Assembly: GCA_965214615.1 (NCBI GenBank)
Contig: OZ243952.1
Span: forward strand, 930,001 to 994,000
Direction of reading: 5' to 3'
DNA from: CBDAUN01 sp965214615
Lineage (GTDB): Bacteria; Pseudomonadota; Gammaproteobacteria; Arenicellales; JAJDZL01
Length of the DNA: 64,000 nucleotides
Positions 53,965-63,225 of this stretch are shown here, in pieces (position 1 is the first letter of the stretch; each line of letters starts with the position of its first letter). The notes below the pieces were generated by a model. That model searched no databases. It was not told the origin of the DNA and saw only the letters and a list, made by a program, of their open reading frames with translations. The position numbers and the translations under genes are program-made.

Positions 53965-55137
53965 ATGAGCACCGCGACGATAACGACATTTTCCGATGAT
54001 ATTGACGAAGTTTCCAGGACGCAGTTGAGGAACCTGTCGATGCACCCGGCCGTGTGCGGGAAAATAGCCGCGATGGCGGATGTTCATGCCGGTCTTGGCG
54101 TTCCGGTCGGAGCGGTGATACCGACTTGCTCGGCCATCATTCCTGCGGCTGTCGGAGTGGATATCGGCTGCGGCATGACCGCCGTGCGCCTTTCGCTGAC
54201 CGCTGAAGACCTGCCCGAAAATCTAAGGCCGATCCGCATGGCGATCGAAAGTGCCGTTCCGGCCGGCTTTGCCCAGCATGATTCCGCCCCGGCGGCGACT
54301 CCGGCTGTAAAGTCGATGAAGACGACGCTCGATTCGATCGTCGACAGGCACCCGGATGTCGCACGGCGGAAGAAGAATCTTTTGCGCGACTGGCTGCGGC
54401 AAATCGGCACCCTCGGGGGCGGCAACCACTTTATCGAACTGTCCCTGGATGAGAACGGCCGGCTTTGGATTATGCTTCATTCGGGAAGCCGGGGAGCAGG
54501 GCATGCGCTTGCCTCGCATTTCATCGAACTGGCGCAGCGCGACATGGCGTCGCACCTGAGCAACTTGCCGGACCGCAAGCTTGCGTACCTGACCGAAGGC
54601 ACTTCGTATTTTTCCGACTATGTCGAAGCGGTCGAGTGGGCGCAGCATTACGCAAAACTCAACCGTGATGCCATGCTTGAATTGGTCCTGGGGGTTCTGC
54701 GCGAGCGGATGCCTGCATTTTCAGCTGCCGCGCAGATCATCGACTGCCACCACAATTACGTAGCGCGCGAACGCCACTTCGGCAAGCAGGTCTACGTTAC
54801 GAGAAAAGGAGCCATCCGCGCCGGCCGCGGCGAAATGGGGATCATCCCCGGCAGCATGGGCACCGCGTCGTACATTGTCCGCGGAAACGGCAGCGAAGCG
54901 TCGCTCGAATCATGCGCCCACGGCGCCGGACGCACAATGAGCCGGCGCATGGCGATCAGGCGCTTCAATACCCGCGATCTGGCTGAACAGACCAAAGGGG
55001 TCGAGTGCCGCAAGGACAAGGGCGTGATTGACGAAATTCCCGAAGCCTACAAGGACATAGAACGGGTGATGCAAGATCAAAAGGATCTTGTCGAAGTGGT
55101 GCATCGGCTCAAGGCGGTGGTTTGCGTCAAGGGGTAG
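53965..55137 (+). CDS. rtcB: RtcB-family RNA ligase
   Basis: RtcB joins RNA ends with 2',3'-cyclic phosphate and 5'-OH using GTP and Mn2+. From the ATG at 53965 the protein has 390 residues. Metal and guanylation residues are in place: GVDIGCG (D66, C69), GGGNHF (151-156), HSGSRG (H172) and CAHGAGRTMSRR with the guanylate-accepting His H319. No RtcA, archease or RtcR regulator is near, so it is an orphan in its context. Confidence 0.93.
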   Translation: MSTATITTFSDDIDEVSRTQLRNLSMHPAVCGKIAAMADVHAGLGVPVGAVIPTCSAIIPAAVGVDIGCGMTAVRLSLTAEDLPENLRPIRMAIESAVPAGFAQHDSAPAATPAVKSMKTTLDSIVDRHPDVARRKKNLLRDWLRQIGTLGGGNHFIELSLDENGRLWIMLHSGSRGAGHALASHFIELAQRDMASHLSNLPDRKLAYLTEGTSYFSDYVEAVEWAQHYAKLNRDAMLELVLGVLRERMPAFSAAAQIIDCHHNYVARERHFGKQVYVTRKGAIRAGRGEMGIIPGSMGTASYIVRGNGSEASLESCAHGAGRTMSRRMAIRRFNTRDLAEQTKGVECRKDKGVIDEIPEAYKDIERVMQDQKDLVEVVHRLKAVVCVKG

Positions 55138-55279
55138 CGCCAATGCGGCCCGGTTTGACCGCATCGGCGGGTTGGCGTAAAAATGTCGTGCCAATTTTAT
55201 AAAACTGCGCAATAATTCCGCTGTCAGACCTATTGTCTTGGCAGGAAAAAAAGAAATTCGCAATTTAGGAGAAGTACAA

Positions 55280-56491
55280 ATGAGTGGCAATCGGCAGCAT
55301 GGGGCAATGGAATGCTCCGAACCTCCCGTGGATCTTGACATTGTGCGGCGATATCGCCTATCGCGCGTGCGCAAAAAACTTGCAGCACGGGACGTGGCCG
55401 GAATTTTGCTGTTTGATCAGTTAAATACCCGCTACGTGACGGATGCGACCAACATGCAGGTGTGGTGTTCGCACTATGAGGCGCGCGCCGTATTCGTGCC
55501 GACCGAAGGGCCGGTTATTCTGTGGGACTTCGGAGACTATCCGCATCTGGCCGAAGGCCTGCCGACCGTTGACGAATATCGCGTCATGAAGTCGTTCTAC
55601 TTTTTCGGCGCCGGTTCCCGGGGCGAGGAGAAAGCCGCGGAATTTGCGCGTGAACTGGCCGATGTTGTCGCCCTGCACGGTGCGGGCAGCAAGCGGGTGG
55701 CGATCGACCGGTGCAACGTCTCCGGCATGCACGCTTTTCAAAATGCGGGCCTTGAGATGGTCGAAGGGCAGGACCTGATGGAACTGGCGAGAGTCATCAA
55801 GTCGGCCGAGGAACTGATGTTGATGCGCCGCGCTGTGGAAGTATGCGAATCCGCAGTGGCTCATATGCGCAGTTTTCTCACCCCCGGTGTCACCGAAAAC
55901 GGCCTGTATTCGAAACTCCACGAAGCGAACGTCGCGATGGGAGGAGAGTGGATCGAGACGCGTCTGCTTTCGTCGGGGCCGCGAACGGTGCCGTGGATGC
56001 GCGAATCCTCGATGCGGGTGATCGAAAAGGGCGACATGGTCAGTTTCGACACCGACCTGATTGGTCCGTACGGCTATTGCTGCGACATGTCGCGGTCATG
56101 GATATGCGGCGAAGTCAGTCCCACAGAGGAGCAGTCCCGCGTCCACAGCCTGGCTGTCGAACAGATTCACTACAACACCGAACTTCTTAAGCCGGGCATG
56201 ACGTTCCGGGAATTTTCCGAAAAGGCGTGGCAGATTCCTGACGAGTTTATCGACAATCGCTACGGCGTCATTGTCCATGGCGTCGGGCTTGCCGACGAGT
56301 ATCCGTCGATCAAGAATTTCGTCGATTTTGAATCAAAGGGATATGACGGCCTGATTGAGCCTGGCATGACGCTGTGCGTCGAATCCTATATGGGATCGAA
56401 ATACGGCGGCGAAGGAGTCAAGCTTGAAGAGCAGGTGCTGATTACCGAAAACGGCTACGAGTTGCTGACTTCGTACTCGCTCGGCCTGTAG
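55280..56491 (+). CDS. dddP: DddP-like DMSP lyase (M24 fold)
   Basis: DddP cleaves dimethylsulfoniopropionate to dimethyl sulfide and acrylate. Started at the ATG after AGGAG, the protein is 403 residues with an M24 creatinase-like fold. Metal ligands read D257, D259, D269, H333, E368, E383. Their spacings (2, 10, 64, 35, 15) equal those I recall for the Ruegeria DddP ligands 295/297/307/371/406/421. The Asp six residues after the His (HGVGLADEY, D339) and the Tyr five before it (Y328) also match the proposed catalytic residues, and TNMQVW resembles its substrate-pocket segment. An ordinary Xaa-Pro peptidase is the alternative, less likely given these matches. Confidence 0.8.
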   Translation: MSGNRQHGAMECSEPPVDLDIVRRYRLSRVRKKLAARDVAGILLFDQLNTRYVTDATNMQVWCSHYEARAVFVPTEGPVILWDFGDYPHLAEGLPTVDEYRVMKSFYFFGAGSRGEEKAAEFARELADVVALHGAGSKRVAIDRCNVSGMHAFQNAGLEMVEGQDLMELARVIKSAEELMLMRRAVEVCESAVAHMRSFLTPGVTENGLYSKLHEANVAMGGEWIETRLLSSGPRTVPWMRESSMRVIEKGDMVSFDTDLIGPYGYCCDMSRSWICGEVSPTEEQSRVHSLAVEQIHYNTELLKPGMTFREFSEKAWQIPDEFIDNRYGVIVHGVGLADEYPSIKNFVDFESKGYDGLIEPGMTLCVESYMGSKYGGEGVKLEEQVLITENGYELLTSYSLGL

Positions 56492-56507
56492 CGCAAGGCG
56501 GCCGGGG

Positions 56508-57587
56508 CTAGAAAAATTCCCCGGTCATGACGCCGTGGGTGAAGTCAAAGAGCGAGTCGAGCGCAGGCCCTAGTTCGGCCACCCGGGGGTCTGTGGTTGT
56601 TCCGCGGCAGTATCGGGCGTAGATTTGCATGAAGATGACGCAGTGCTTGAATGCCGTTAGGACGCGGTAGAAGTGAAGGTCGGACATGTCGCGGCCGCTG
56701 GCTGAAGCATAGCATTCGGTAATTTGCTGCCGGCTCATCCAGCCCGGACTCGTTGCAGTGGGCATCTGGCCGACGGTGTTCAGCGCCGGAGGGTCGTGCG
56801 GTTCAATCCAGTAGCTGAGCAGCGTGGCAAAGTCGAACAGCGGATCGCCGCGGGTGCACATGTCCCAGTCGAGCAGGGCGATCGGTTCAATGGGGTTGTT
56901 CGGATTCAATACGATGTTATTCAGCTTGAAATCGTTGTGCAGCAAGGTGTGGTCGGATTTTGGAATCGCCTGATTCTCAAGCCACTGCATGATGGCATCG
57001 GCTGAGCCTGGCCAGGCTTGCTGCGGGTAGACATCCTGCGCCGCCACGTTGAACCGCTTGATCCAGCCTTGTCTGGCGCGTTCGAGAAACCCGTTCGGAC
57101 GCCCCAGGCCGTGGAGGCCGACTTGGGCCGGGTCGACCTTTTGAAAATCGGTCAGCACATTGACAATCATCATCGACAGATCCCCGGTCGCGCCGAGCAA
57201 GGTTTCGGGAATTTCCATGTGAATGACCACGCCGGGCCGGTACTGCATGATCAGAAACGGGGCGCCGAGGACCGATATGTCGTCGCACAGCAAGTTTGCC
57301 TGCGGTGCGAGGGGAAACTTCTTCCACAGCCTCGAAGTCACTGTGAATTCCCGGATCATGTCGTTGCCGCCGGGCGGCAGCGGGCCGAGCGGCGGACGTC
57401 GCAGCACCCGGGGCTCGCCGTCCATCCGGATGAGGAAATTCAGGTTTCCGTAGCCGCCTACGAACTGCCGTGGCGCAGGGCTTGCCTTGAAATCATGACC
57501 CAGCCGATTCAGATAGGCTTCAAGTTTGTGCCAGTTCTGCGGCTGCTGATGCTCTGCGGCAAAGAACCGGTCGGTGGTAACTTCCAA
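56508..57587 (-). CDS. Aminoglycoside-phosphotransferase-fold kinase (ACAD10-like)
   Basis: 359 residues of the phosphotransferase family related to the kinase domain of ACAD10/ACAD11. Seen are a Gly-rich loop FVGGYGNLNF, VLRRPPLGPLPPGGNDM with the family motif, the catalytic loop LLHNDFKLNNIV and the metal-binding LLDWDM. In eukaryotes such kinases act on 4-hydroxy acids; the bacterial substrate here is unknown. Convergent with dddP, 16 bases apart. Confidence 0.88.
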   Translation of the reverse strand: MEVTTDRFFAAEHQQPQNWHKLEAYLNRLGHDFKASPAPRQFVGGYGNLNFLIRMDGEPRVLRRPPLGPLPPGGNDMIREFTVTSRLWKKFPLAPQANLLCDDISVLGAPFLIMQYRPGVVIHMEIPETLLGATGDLSMMIVNVLTDFQKVDPAQVGLHGLGRPNGFLERARQGWIKRFNVAAQDVYPQQAWPGSADAIMQWLENQAIPKSDHTLLHNDFKLNNIVLNPNNPIEPIALLDWDMCTRGDPLFDFATLLSYWIEPHDPPALNTVGQMPTATSPGWMSRQQITECYASASGRDMSDLHFYRVLTAFKHCVIFMQIYARYCRGTTTDPRVAELGPALDSLFDFTHGVMTGEFF

Positions 57588-57930
57588 TGAGATGCCTTTG
57601 CGGAAAATGACAAGTGCCTGCTGTCAATGCTACAGCATTTCAGTTCGGAGCGGAAACTGAATTGACGGGACGAATCCGAAGCATATCTGAAATTGGGCGG
57701 CCTGTTTCGGTAAATCAAGTTTAAGGGTGCGTTCAAGATGCGTCATATGTTCGATCGCAAATATGAAAGGTCCTTGCGAATGCGAAAAGTTGGTTCTAAG
57801 CCGTAATATGTGCGTTCCTGCTGCAAGGGCGGCGCTTAGAAGCGAGACGTTGCAAATGGCGACAATTTTCTATAATTGCACACAACCCACCTGATATTGA
57901 TTACAGATCTTCAGCAGTAGTAGTAACCGA
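57588..57930. other. Intergenic region, nothing recognised
   Basis: Divergent promoter region for the kinase and the dimethylformamidase-like gene. No gene, repeat or clear promoter boxes; the downstream ATG lacks a ribosome site. Confidence 0.4.
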
Positions 57931-60123
57931 ATGTTGCCAATCGTCGGCTATCCCAGCAGTTGGTCAGTCTCTCCTGGACAGACTATTGATTTCAAAGTGA
58001 GCTCTGTCCATAGCGAGCCGTACCGGGTAGAACTGAGGCGGATTATCTGCGGTGATCCGAATCCGAAGGGACCCGGAATCCAGGAAGAATATGCCTCAGA
58101 TATTTTTTCAGGTGAATTCCCCTCCCGCTACCAGCCGGTACGCCTTGGCTCCTACGGCGAAGCCGAAATTGGACAGCGCCTGCCGGCGCTTAAGCGGTAT
58201 GTGCTTTCAGTTCGGCTGTGGCCGACACTGATCAGTGCTGGGCGCCAAGGCCTGATGACGCTGTGCTCGAGTTCCGGCGACTCACTATCGCTGCAAATTG
58301 ATGCTGACGGCTGTCTGGCGGCTCGGCATGTCGACGCTGCGGGCGAGCAGTTCGAATTGAGCATCGAAGAGCCGCTCAGGGAAAGGCGCTGGTACACGGC
58401 GGCACTTATCGTCGATACCGCCAGCGGGACAATCGAATTGCTGCAGTTTGCGCACTCGGCTGCTTTCAGCGCTGGCGCTCTCGCGTCAAGATCCCTAGAC
58501 CGCATTCGCGTTGCCCGGCTTAGCCATTATGACCGCGTATATTTTGCCGCCTTAAGTCCGGACGACGGTCTGTATAACGGGAAGCTGGAACAGCCGGAGA
58601 TTCTAGATGACAGCGCCGGCGAGTTCGATCCGCAGATTTTGGAGCGTGCTGCCGACACGTCGAACGCGGTTGCGTCTTGGGATTTTTCGATCGGCATAGG
58701 CACCCAGCAAATCACCGATGCAGGGCCGATGGGCCTGAACGGACGGCTGGTCAATTGTCCCACGAGGGCGGTTTGCGGATCCAACTGGACCGGCGAACAG
58801 ATGTGCTGGCGCCATGCGCCGGACCAGTACGGTGCGATTCATTTCCATCACGACGACCTGTATGACTGTCAATGGGAGACGGATTTCAGTTTCACTGTGC
58901 CTGATCGTTTTCCAAGTGCGATGTATGCGATGCATATCGAGTGTGGCGGCGACTACGACGACATTCCCTTCTATGTGCGCCCGCAAAGCGGCAAGCCGCA
59001 GGCTGACATTTGCGTCATTGTGCCTACGTTCACCTACACCGTCTACATCAACCAGTCTCGCAAATGTACCGGACAGGACTACGACCGTCTTGTCCGCGAC
59101 CACAATGCGAGGCCGTGGAATCCGGATCAGCACCCGCAATACGGTCTGTCTACCTACAACGATCATGACGATGGCAGCGGTATCTGCTATTCGTCCAGCT
59201 TGCGGCCGGCGATCACGATGCGGACAAAGTTCATTGCCGTTTGCGAATCCTTTGTAGAATCCGGCATGCGCCATCTGCCGGCTGACACGCATCTGCTTGC
59301 CTGGCTTGAGCATTTCGGATTCAAATACGACGTGGTCTGCGACCATGACTTGCATGATGAAGGCATGCCGCTGCTCGAGTCGTACAAGGCGGTTCTGACC
59401 ATGAGTCATCCCGAGTATCACACGCGCAACACGCTTGATGCATTGGAGTCGTATATCCGAAACGGCGGGCGGCTGATGTATCTGGGCGGCAATGGATTCT
59501 ACTGGAAGGTGAGCGTCAGCCCGGAATTGCCCGGCATGGTCGAAATCCGTCGGGCCGAAGGCGGGATCCGCACCTGGGCGGCTGAACCGGGTGAATACTA
59601 TAACGCCCTCGACGGCGGCTATGGCGGGATGTGGCGCAGGAACGGCAGGCCGCCGCAGCAGCTTGTCGGTGTCGGATTTAGCGGCCAGGGGAAGTTTCAA
59701 GGCACCTACTACCGGCGCAATATGAAGCTTGACGAGCGCTTTCAGTGGATCTTCGAAGGGGTTGACGAGCAGATAATCGGCGATTTCGGCCTAAGCGGCG
59801 GAGGCGCCGCCGGCTTTGAGCTGGACCGCGCCGACTGGCGTCTCGGCACGCCTGAAAATGCTGTGATCCTGGCAAGTTCAGGTCCCTGTCCGGATCATTT
59901 CGTGCTCGTGCCGGAGGAGAGACTGACGCATTTGACGACATGGTCGGGCGAATCCGAGGAGTCGCTGATCCGCGCAGACATGGTGTATTTTGACACCGCC
60001 GGCGGGGGAGCGGTTTTTTCGGTCGGTTCCATCAGCTATTGCGGCAGTTTGCCTGTCAACGGATTTAGCAACAGCATTTCGCGAATCACGCTCAATGTAC
60101 TGACCAGATTCGTACATTCATAA
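57931..60123 (+). CDS. N,N-dimethylformamidase large-subunit-like protein
   Basis: 730 residues, near the size of the dimethylformamidase large subunit, which uses an iron held by two Tyr and one Glu to hydrolyse N,N-dimethylformamide. It opens with GYPSSWSVSPGQTIDFKVSS. A LamG-like beta-sandwich follows (about 85-220, with RLWPTLISAGRQGLMTL and SWDFSIG), then the catalytic region: TFTYTVYIN (Y369/Y372), YGLSTYNDHDDG (Y404/Y409), MSHPEYH (E495) and YIRNGGRLMYLGGNGFYW. Which Tyr bind iron needs an alignment. The known small subunit gene is not present. The natural substrate is probably a small amide. Confidence 0.87.
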   Translation: MLPIVGYPSSWSVSPGQTIDFKVSSVHSEPYRVELRRIICGDPNPKGPGIQEEYASDIFSGEFPSRYQPVRLGSYGEAEIGQRLPALKRYVLSVRLWPTLISAGRQGLMTLCSSSGDSLSLQIDADGCLAARHVDAAGEQFELSIEEPLRERRWYTAALIVDTASGTIELLQFAHSAAFSAGALASRSLDRIRVARLSHYDRVYFAALSPDDGLYNGKLEQPEILDDSAGEFDPQILERAADTSNAVASWDFSIGIGTQQITDAGPMGLNGRLVNCPTRAVCGSNWTGEQMCWRHAPDQYGAIHFHHDDLYDCQWETDFSFTVPDRFPSAMYAMHIECGGDYDDIPFYVRPQSGKPQADICVIVPTFTYTVYINQSRKCTGQDYDRLVRDHNARPWNPDQHPQYGLSTYNDHDDGSGICYSSSLRPAITMRTKFIAVCESFVESGMRHLPADTHLLAWLEHFGFKYDVVCDHDLHDEGMPLLESYKAVLTMSHPEYHTRNTLDALESYIRNGGRLMYLGGNGFYWKVSVSPELPGMVEIRRAEGGIRTWAAEPGEYYNALDGGYGGMWRRNGRPPQQLVGVGFSGQGKFQGTYYRRNMKLDERFQWIFEGVDEQIIGDFGLSGGGAAGFELDRADWRLGTPENAVILASSGPCPDHFVLVPEERLTHLTTWSGESEESLIRADMVYFDTAGGGAVFSVGSISYCGSLPVNGFSNSISRITLNVLTRFVHS

Positions 60124-60197
60124 TCCGGTCAGGTGCCGTACAATGCCCGGACCGACTTAACGGCACAATTAATCTGAATCACTTAAGAGGGCAGTCG

Positions 60198-60821
60198 ATG
60201 AATCCTGAAAAACCAGTAAATCCCGGCAAGGTGGAATGGTCGGGCGATAATCCCGGAATATATCTGAAAGAAGACCCTGACGGCGATTGGTCGACCTTGG
60301 GGATATTCTTTCGGGTTGCGCTCTCGCCGCACGGGCATGGCTGCACCATGATCGTGCTGGAAAAACCGGATGAACTGCTTGGATATCCGGATGCGAACAA
60401 CATTTGCCTCACAGACAATGACGAGCTTACGGAATACCTGATCCGAGACTACATGTCCAAGTTTCCGTCGTTCCGCGGACGCAAGGGATTCGAGGCGATG
60501 GCCCGCATGCCTATCGATCACGTAACGAGTCGCGGTGATTTGAGGGAAAGTCGCACCGAATCGGTCATTTCAAAGGAAGTGGAGCTTGTGATGTCGTGGC
60601 AGCAACTGGGCGAGCCGTTTGCCGCAGAGGTTGCGGTCGAAGCGTCGGCGACTGGTGAGCACGAGATGTACAGCGTATTCATCGAAGCCAAAGAGGCGAC
60701 CATAACGGTCAACGGGGTTCAGTCTCCTGGCAAAGTGGTTTCGCGCAATTTCCTCGGACGCCGGATGAGCACTGCCTTTCTTGCCCTGTCGGAAACCTGG
60801 CTGACGCCGGGTCGAAGTTAA
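60198..60821 (+). CDS. Unknown protein after the dimethylformamidase-like gene
   Basis: 207 residues, hydrophilic, no signal peptide. Features: WSGDNPGIYLKEDPDGDW near the start, NNICLTDNDELTEYLIRDYMSKFPSFRG, then beta-rich LVMSWQQLGEPFAAEV and EMYSVFIEAKEATITVNG. I do not recognise the family. It follows the amidohydrolase by 74 bases on the same strand with its own ribosome site (AAGAGG), suggesting shared expression. Too large and unlike the known dimethylformamidase small subunit. Confidence 0.7.
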   Translation: MNPEKPVNPGKVEWSGDNPGIYLKEDPDGDWSTLGIFFRVALSPHGHGCTMIVLEKPDELLGYPDANNICLTDNDELTEYLIRDYMSKFPSFRGRKGFEAMARMPIDHVTSRGDLRESRTESVISKEVELVMSWQQLGEPFAAEVAVEASATGEHEMYSVFIEAKEATITVNGVQSPGKVVSRNFLGRRMSTAFLALSETWLTPGRS

Positions 60822-60838
60822 AACGCTGCTGCGATCTT

Positions 60839-61882
60839 CTAATCCGCAGTATCGACGGCATCGAACGGTTCGCCGACCGCTGCCAGAAATTCGCCTTTTG
60901 CCGCCAGTCCGCGGTGTGACCGGGCGAATGCAATGCCGTGTGCAGTGAATTTTACCGTCGACGGCGGGGTGTCGAGACTGCCGAGCGGGTGGATGAATCC
61001 TGCTGTGTCGCCGCGTTTGACGTGATCGCCAGGCTCGAATGCCGGTTCGAACAGCCCGGCATGCGGCGCATAGGTGAAGTTGCGGACATGGGGCACTTGA
61101 AAAGCGGTTTGCCGTGTCTGTTCAACCTCTCCATCGAGGATATTCAGATAGCGCAGGCAGTTGCGGATTCCGCGCTCTCCGAATGCAAGGGTTTCGGGCG
61201 TGACCTGCCCGCCGCCTCCAAGTTCAGCTGCAATTGACGGCTTGCCTTTTCGGTGGGCGGCGTAATTGACGCTTCTGGTGTCGTTCACTTTGCCCATCCG
61301 CCAGATCAGCGGCGTCAGAAAAGCTTCAGCCAGCCGCAGGTTTGTCTCTGCTACGTGTCTGTCGCCTTGAGGCGCTGCCATGGCGCAAGGTGCGAACCAT
61401 GCCGCCTTGCCGCCGGAATGAATATCGATGACCGCGTCGCAGACCGGAATGACTGCATGTTCGACAAAATGAGCGATCATCTGCGTCGGCGTGGCGTCGC
61501 GGTTTCCCGGAAATGCACGATTGAGGTTGCCCTGATCAATCGGCGAGACTCGGGAACTGGCGCGCACAGCCGGCGCGTTCAAGGCTGGGAACATGATAAT
61601 TCGCCCTGTGACATCATTTTCTGACAGGGCATGAAACAGCTTAATCAAGGTCACCGGACCTTCGAATTCGTCTCCGTGCACTCCTGCGATGAGCAGCACC
61701 GTCGGTCCGGGCGAGCCGACGATGACGCCGGCGGGTACGGGGATATAGCCCAGTGCCGTCTCGTTGTCCGAATACTTTAGCTGCAGATCTCCGCAATGCT
61801 TGCCGCCTGATGTGAAATCGACGGGCGATGTGATGCGGGTCTTGTGCCATAAGGGCGGCATGAAAGTCGAATTTGAACCCAT
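60839..61882 (-). CDS. DoeB/AstE-like zinc deacylase
   Basis: 347 residues of the succinylglutamate desuccinylase/aspartoacylase family. Zinc ligands H69 and E72 (GVHGDEFEG) and H155 (DIHSGGKA) are present; the catalytic Glu is probably in AAELGGGG. The C-terminal beta domain (GLFEPAFEPGDHVKRGDTAGFIHPL) is typical. By size and pattern it resembles DoeB, which deacetylates N-acetyl-diaminobutyrate in ectoine breakdown, but no doeA, doeC or doeD is near. Substrate is an N-acylated amino acid at best guess. Confidence 0.88.
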   Translation of the reverse strand: MGSNSTFMPPLWHKTRITSPVDFTSGGKHCGDLQLKYSDNETALGYIPVPAGVIVGSPGPTVLLIAGVHGDEFEGPVTLIKLFHALSENDVTGRIIMFPALNAPAVRASSRVSPIDQGNLNRAFPGNRDATPTQMIAHFVEHAVIPVCDAVIDIHSGGKAAWFAPCAMAAPQGDRHVAETNLRLAEAFLTPLIWRMGKVNDTRSVNYAAHRKGKPSIAAELGGGGQVTPETLAFGERGIRNCLRYLNILDGEVEQTRQTAFQVPHVRNFTYAPHAGLFEPAFEPGDHVKRGDTAGFIHPLGSLDTPPSTVKFTAHGIAFARSHRGLAAKGEFLAAVGEPFDAVDTAD

Positions 61883-62019
61883 GAGTCTGTCCGGTGGTTT
61901 TTGATAGATATTTTGTTTGCGCCAGATTTCAGATTTATTTAAAGGTCGTGCGCTTCAATTGACCGGCCAAGACTGTCGCTGCAGATGTGAGGCGCGAAGT
62001 CGGCGATAGGTCGCTAAAT

Positions 62020-63225
62020 TCAATGCACCGGGCCTAAGTCGATTCGATCCATTGCGGCATGGAAAACGGACTTGGGCATTGTATAGATGCCTCCTGCGAT
62101 CCGTCCTGCTTCGCCTGTGTTGTCGAGGATGCCGAGTGAAACGATAGGTGCTGTGTCATGGATGCGTACCAGCCGTGAAGACAGGGCCGTCCGGAGCGAC
62201 AGGTCCGAGAAGGCGGGGTGCGTCGCGCCAAGCAGCAGTTCAGGCAGTTCCATGGCATTGTCGGGCAGTACGGATTTCATCGCGGTTTGCTGCGCCGGGG
62301 CGAACGAGAGTGCCATTGCGCCGAAACCTGCGGCATCCACTATGGCGCTGTCTCCGATTGCTCCGAGCGCTCTGGCGGCGGGGTAGGGTTCCAGATTTCC
62401 AGTCGGCGGGTCCGCACCGGCGCAGTGCCACATCCCGGCATCGCCGGAAATCTTGATGCCGAACTCGGCGCCGTTGCCGGCGGCAGCGGTTACGATGCCG
62501 CTGCCGGGAATGCCGTTGCCGGCGGTGAGCATGCATTTGCACGCTGCCATCCAGAGATTCAGAAAGAAGCTCGGTCCGGTGTTCAGGAACGCTTGCGACT
62601 CCGGATGCGATTCGAGTTCGGATTGCGCCAGACGGATCAGTTCGGCGGTCGCAGCAGGCGTTCTCCCGTGGCAATCGTCTCCTTGCCTGAGTGCGGCCGT
62701 CGCGATTTGTATCAGATCGATATCGAACTCGAAGCATCGCTGGAGGTCGTCGTTAAAATTTCCATTCAGCCAGTGCAGATGCTCGACCGTCGCAGTACTG
62801 AGCTGGCCGAGCCTCATTGCCGGTCCGCTTCCCCCGTTGATCGGCGCGTAGCTGCGATGACGTGCGTCATTGGAGTCGATTATCTCGTGCAACTGCATCG
62901 ACGGTGAAATTACTCCGGCCAGCGGTACGACTGACGAAAAATCCTGTGCGGCAAGAAGCTCGATTTCATTGGACAAGATCATTGCTTCGGCCTGGCGGAA
63001 GTCCTTTGCGATGCCTTCGAAGACAGCTGCGCAGCAGGCGGAATTGAGTATAGGCCGGCAAATGTCCGCTGCATTGCGAAACGGTGGCCCGGCATGCAGG
63101 AATACGTTGTCGCTCAATCCTATGGCCCTGTTTGCGGTGCACTGGCCGTGCCAGACTGGCCGGACGCTGCAAATGGCGTCAATGGCTGTTTGGTCCGAGG
63201 GGGGAATTTGGCGGTTGACCGGCAT
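62020..63225 (-). CDS. DUF1116 (YlbE/AllG-like) protein
   Basis: 401 residues of the DUF1116 family. The E. coli member YlbE (AllG) works with FdrA (AllF) and YlbF (AllH) as an oxamate carbamoyltransferase in allantoin use. Features: CQ-like start VRPVWHGQCTANRAIGLSDNVFLHAGPP, ANGGSGPAM-like PINGGSGPAMRLG, GFGAMALSFAPAQ near 300, and TAPIVSLGILDNTGEAG with GGIYTMP at the end. Unusually, neither fdrA nor the allH-type gene is adjacent in the window. 137 bases separate it from the deacylase on the same strand. Confidence 0.8.
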   Translation of the reverse strand: MPVNRQIPPSDQTAIDAICSVRPVWHGQCTANRAIGLSDNVFLHAGPPFRNAADICRPILNSACCAAVFEGIAKDFRQAEAMILSNEIELLAAQDFSSVVPLAGVISPSMQLHEIIDSNDARHRSYAPINGGSGPAMRLGQLSTATVEHLHWLNGNFNDDLQRCFEFDIDLIQIATAALRQGDDCHGRTPAATAELIRLAQSELESHPESQAFLNTGPSFFLNLWMAACKCMLTAGNGIPGSGIVTAAAGNGAEFGIKISGDAGMWHCAGADPPTGNLEPYPAARALGAIGDSAIVDAAGFGAMALSFAPAQQTAMKSVLPDNAMELPELLLGATHPAFSDLSLRTALSSRLVRIHDTAPIVSLGILDNTGEAGRIAGGIYTMPKSVFHAAMDRIDLGPVH

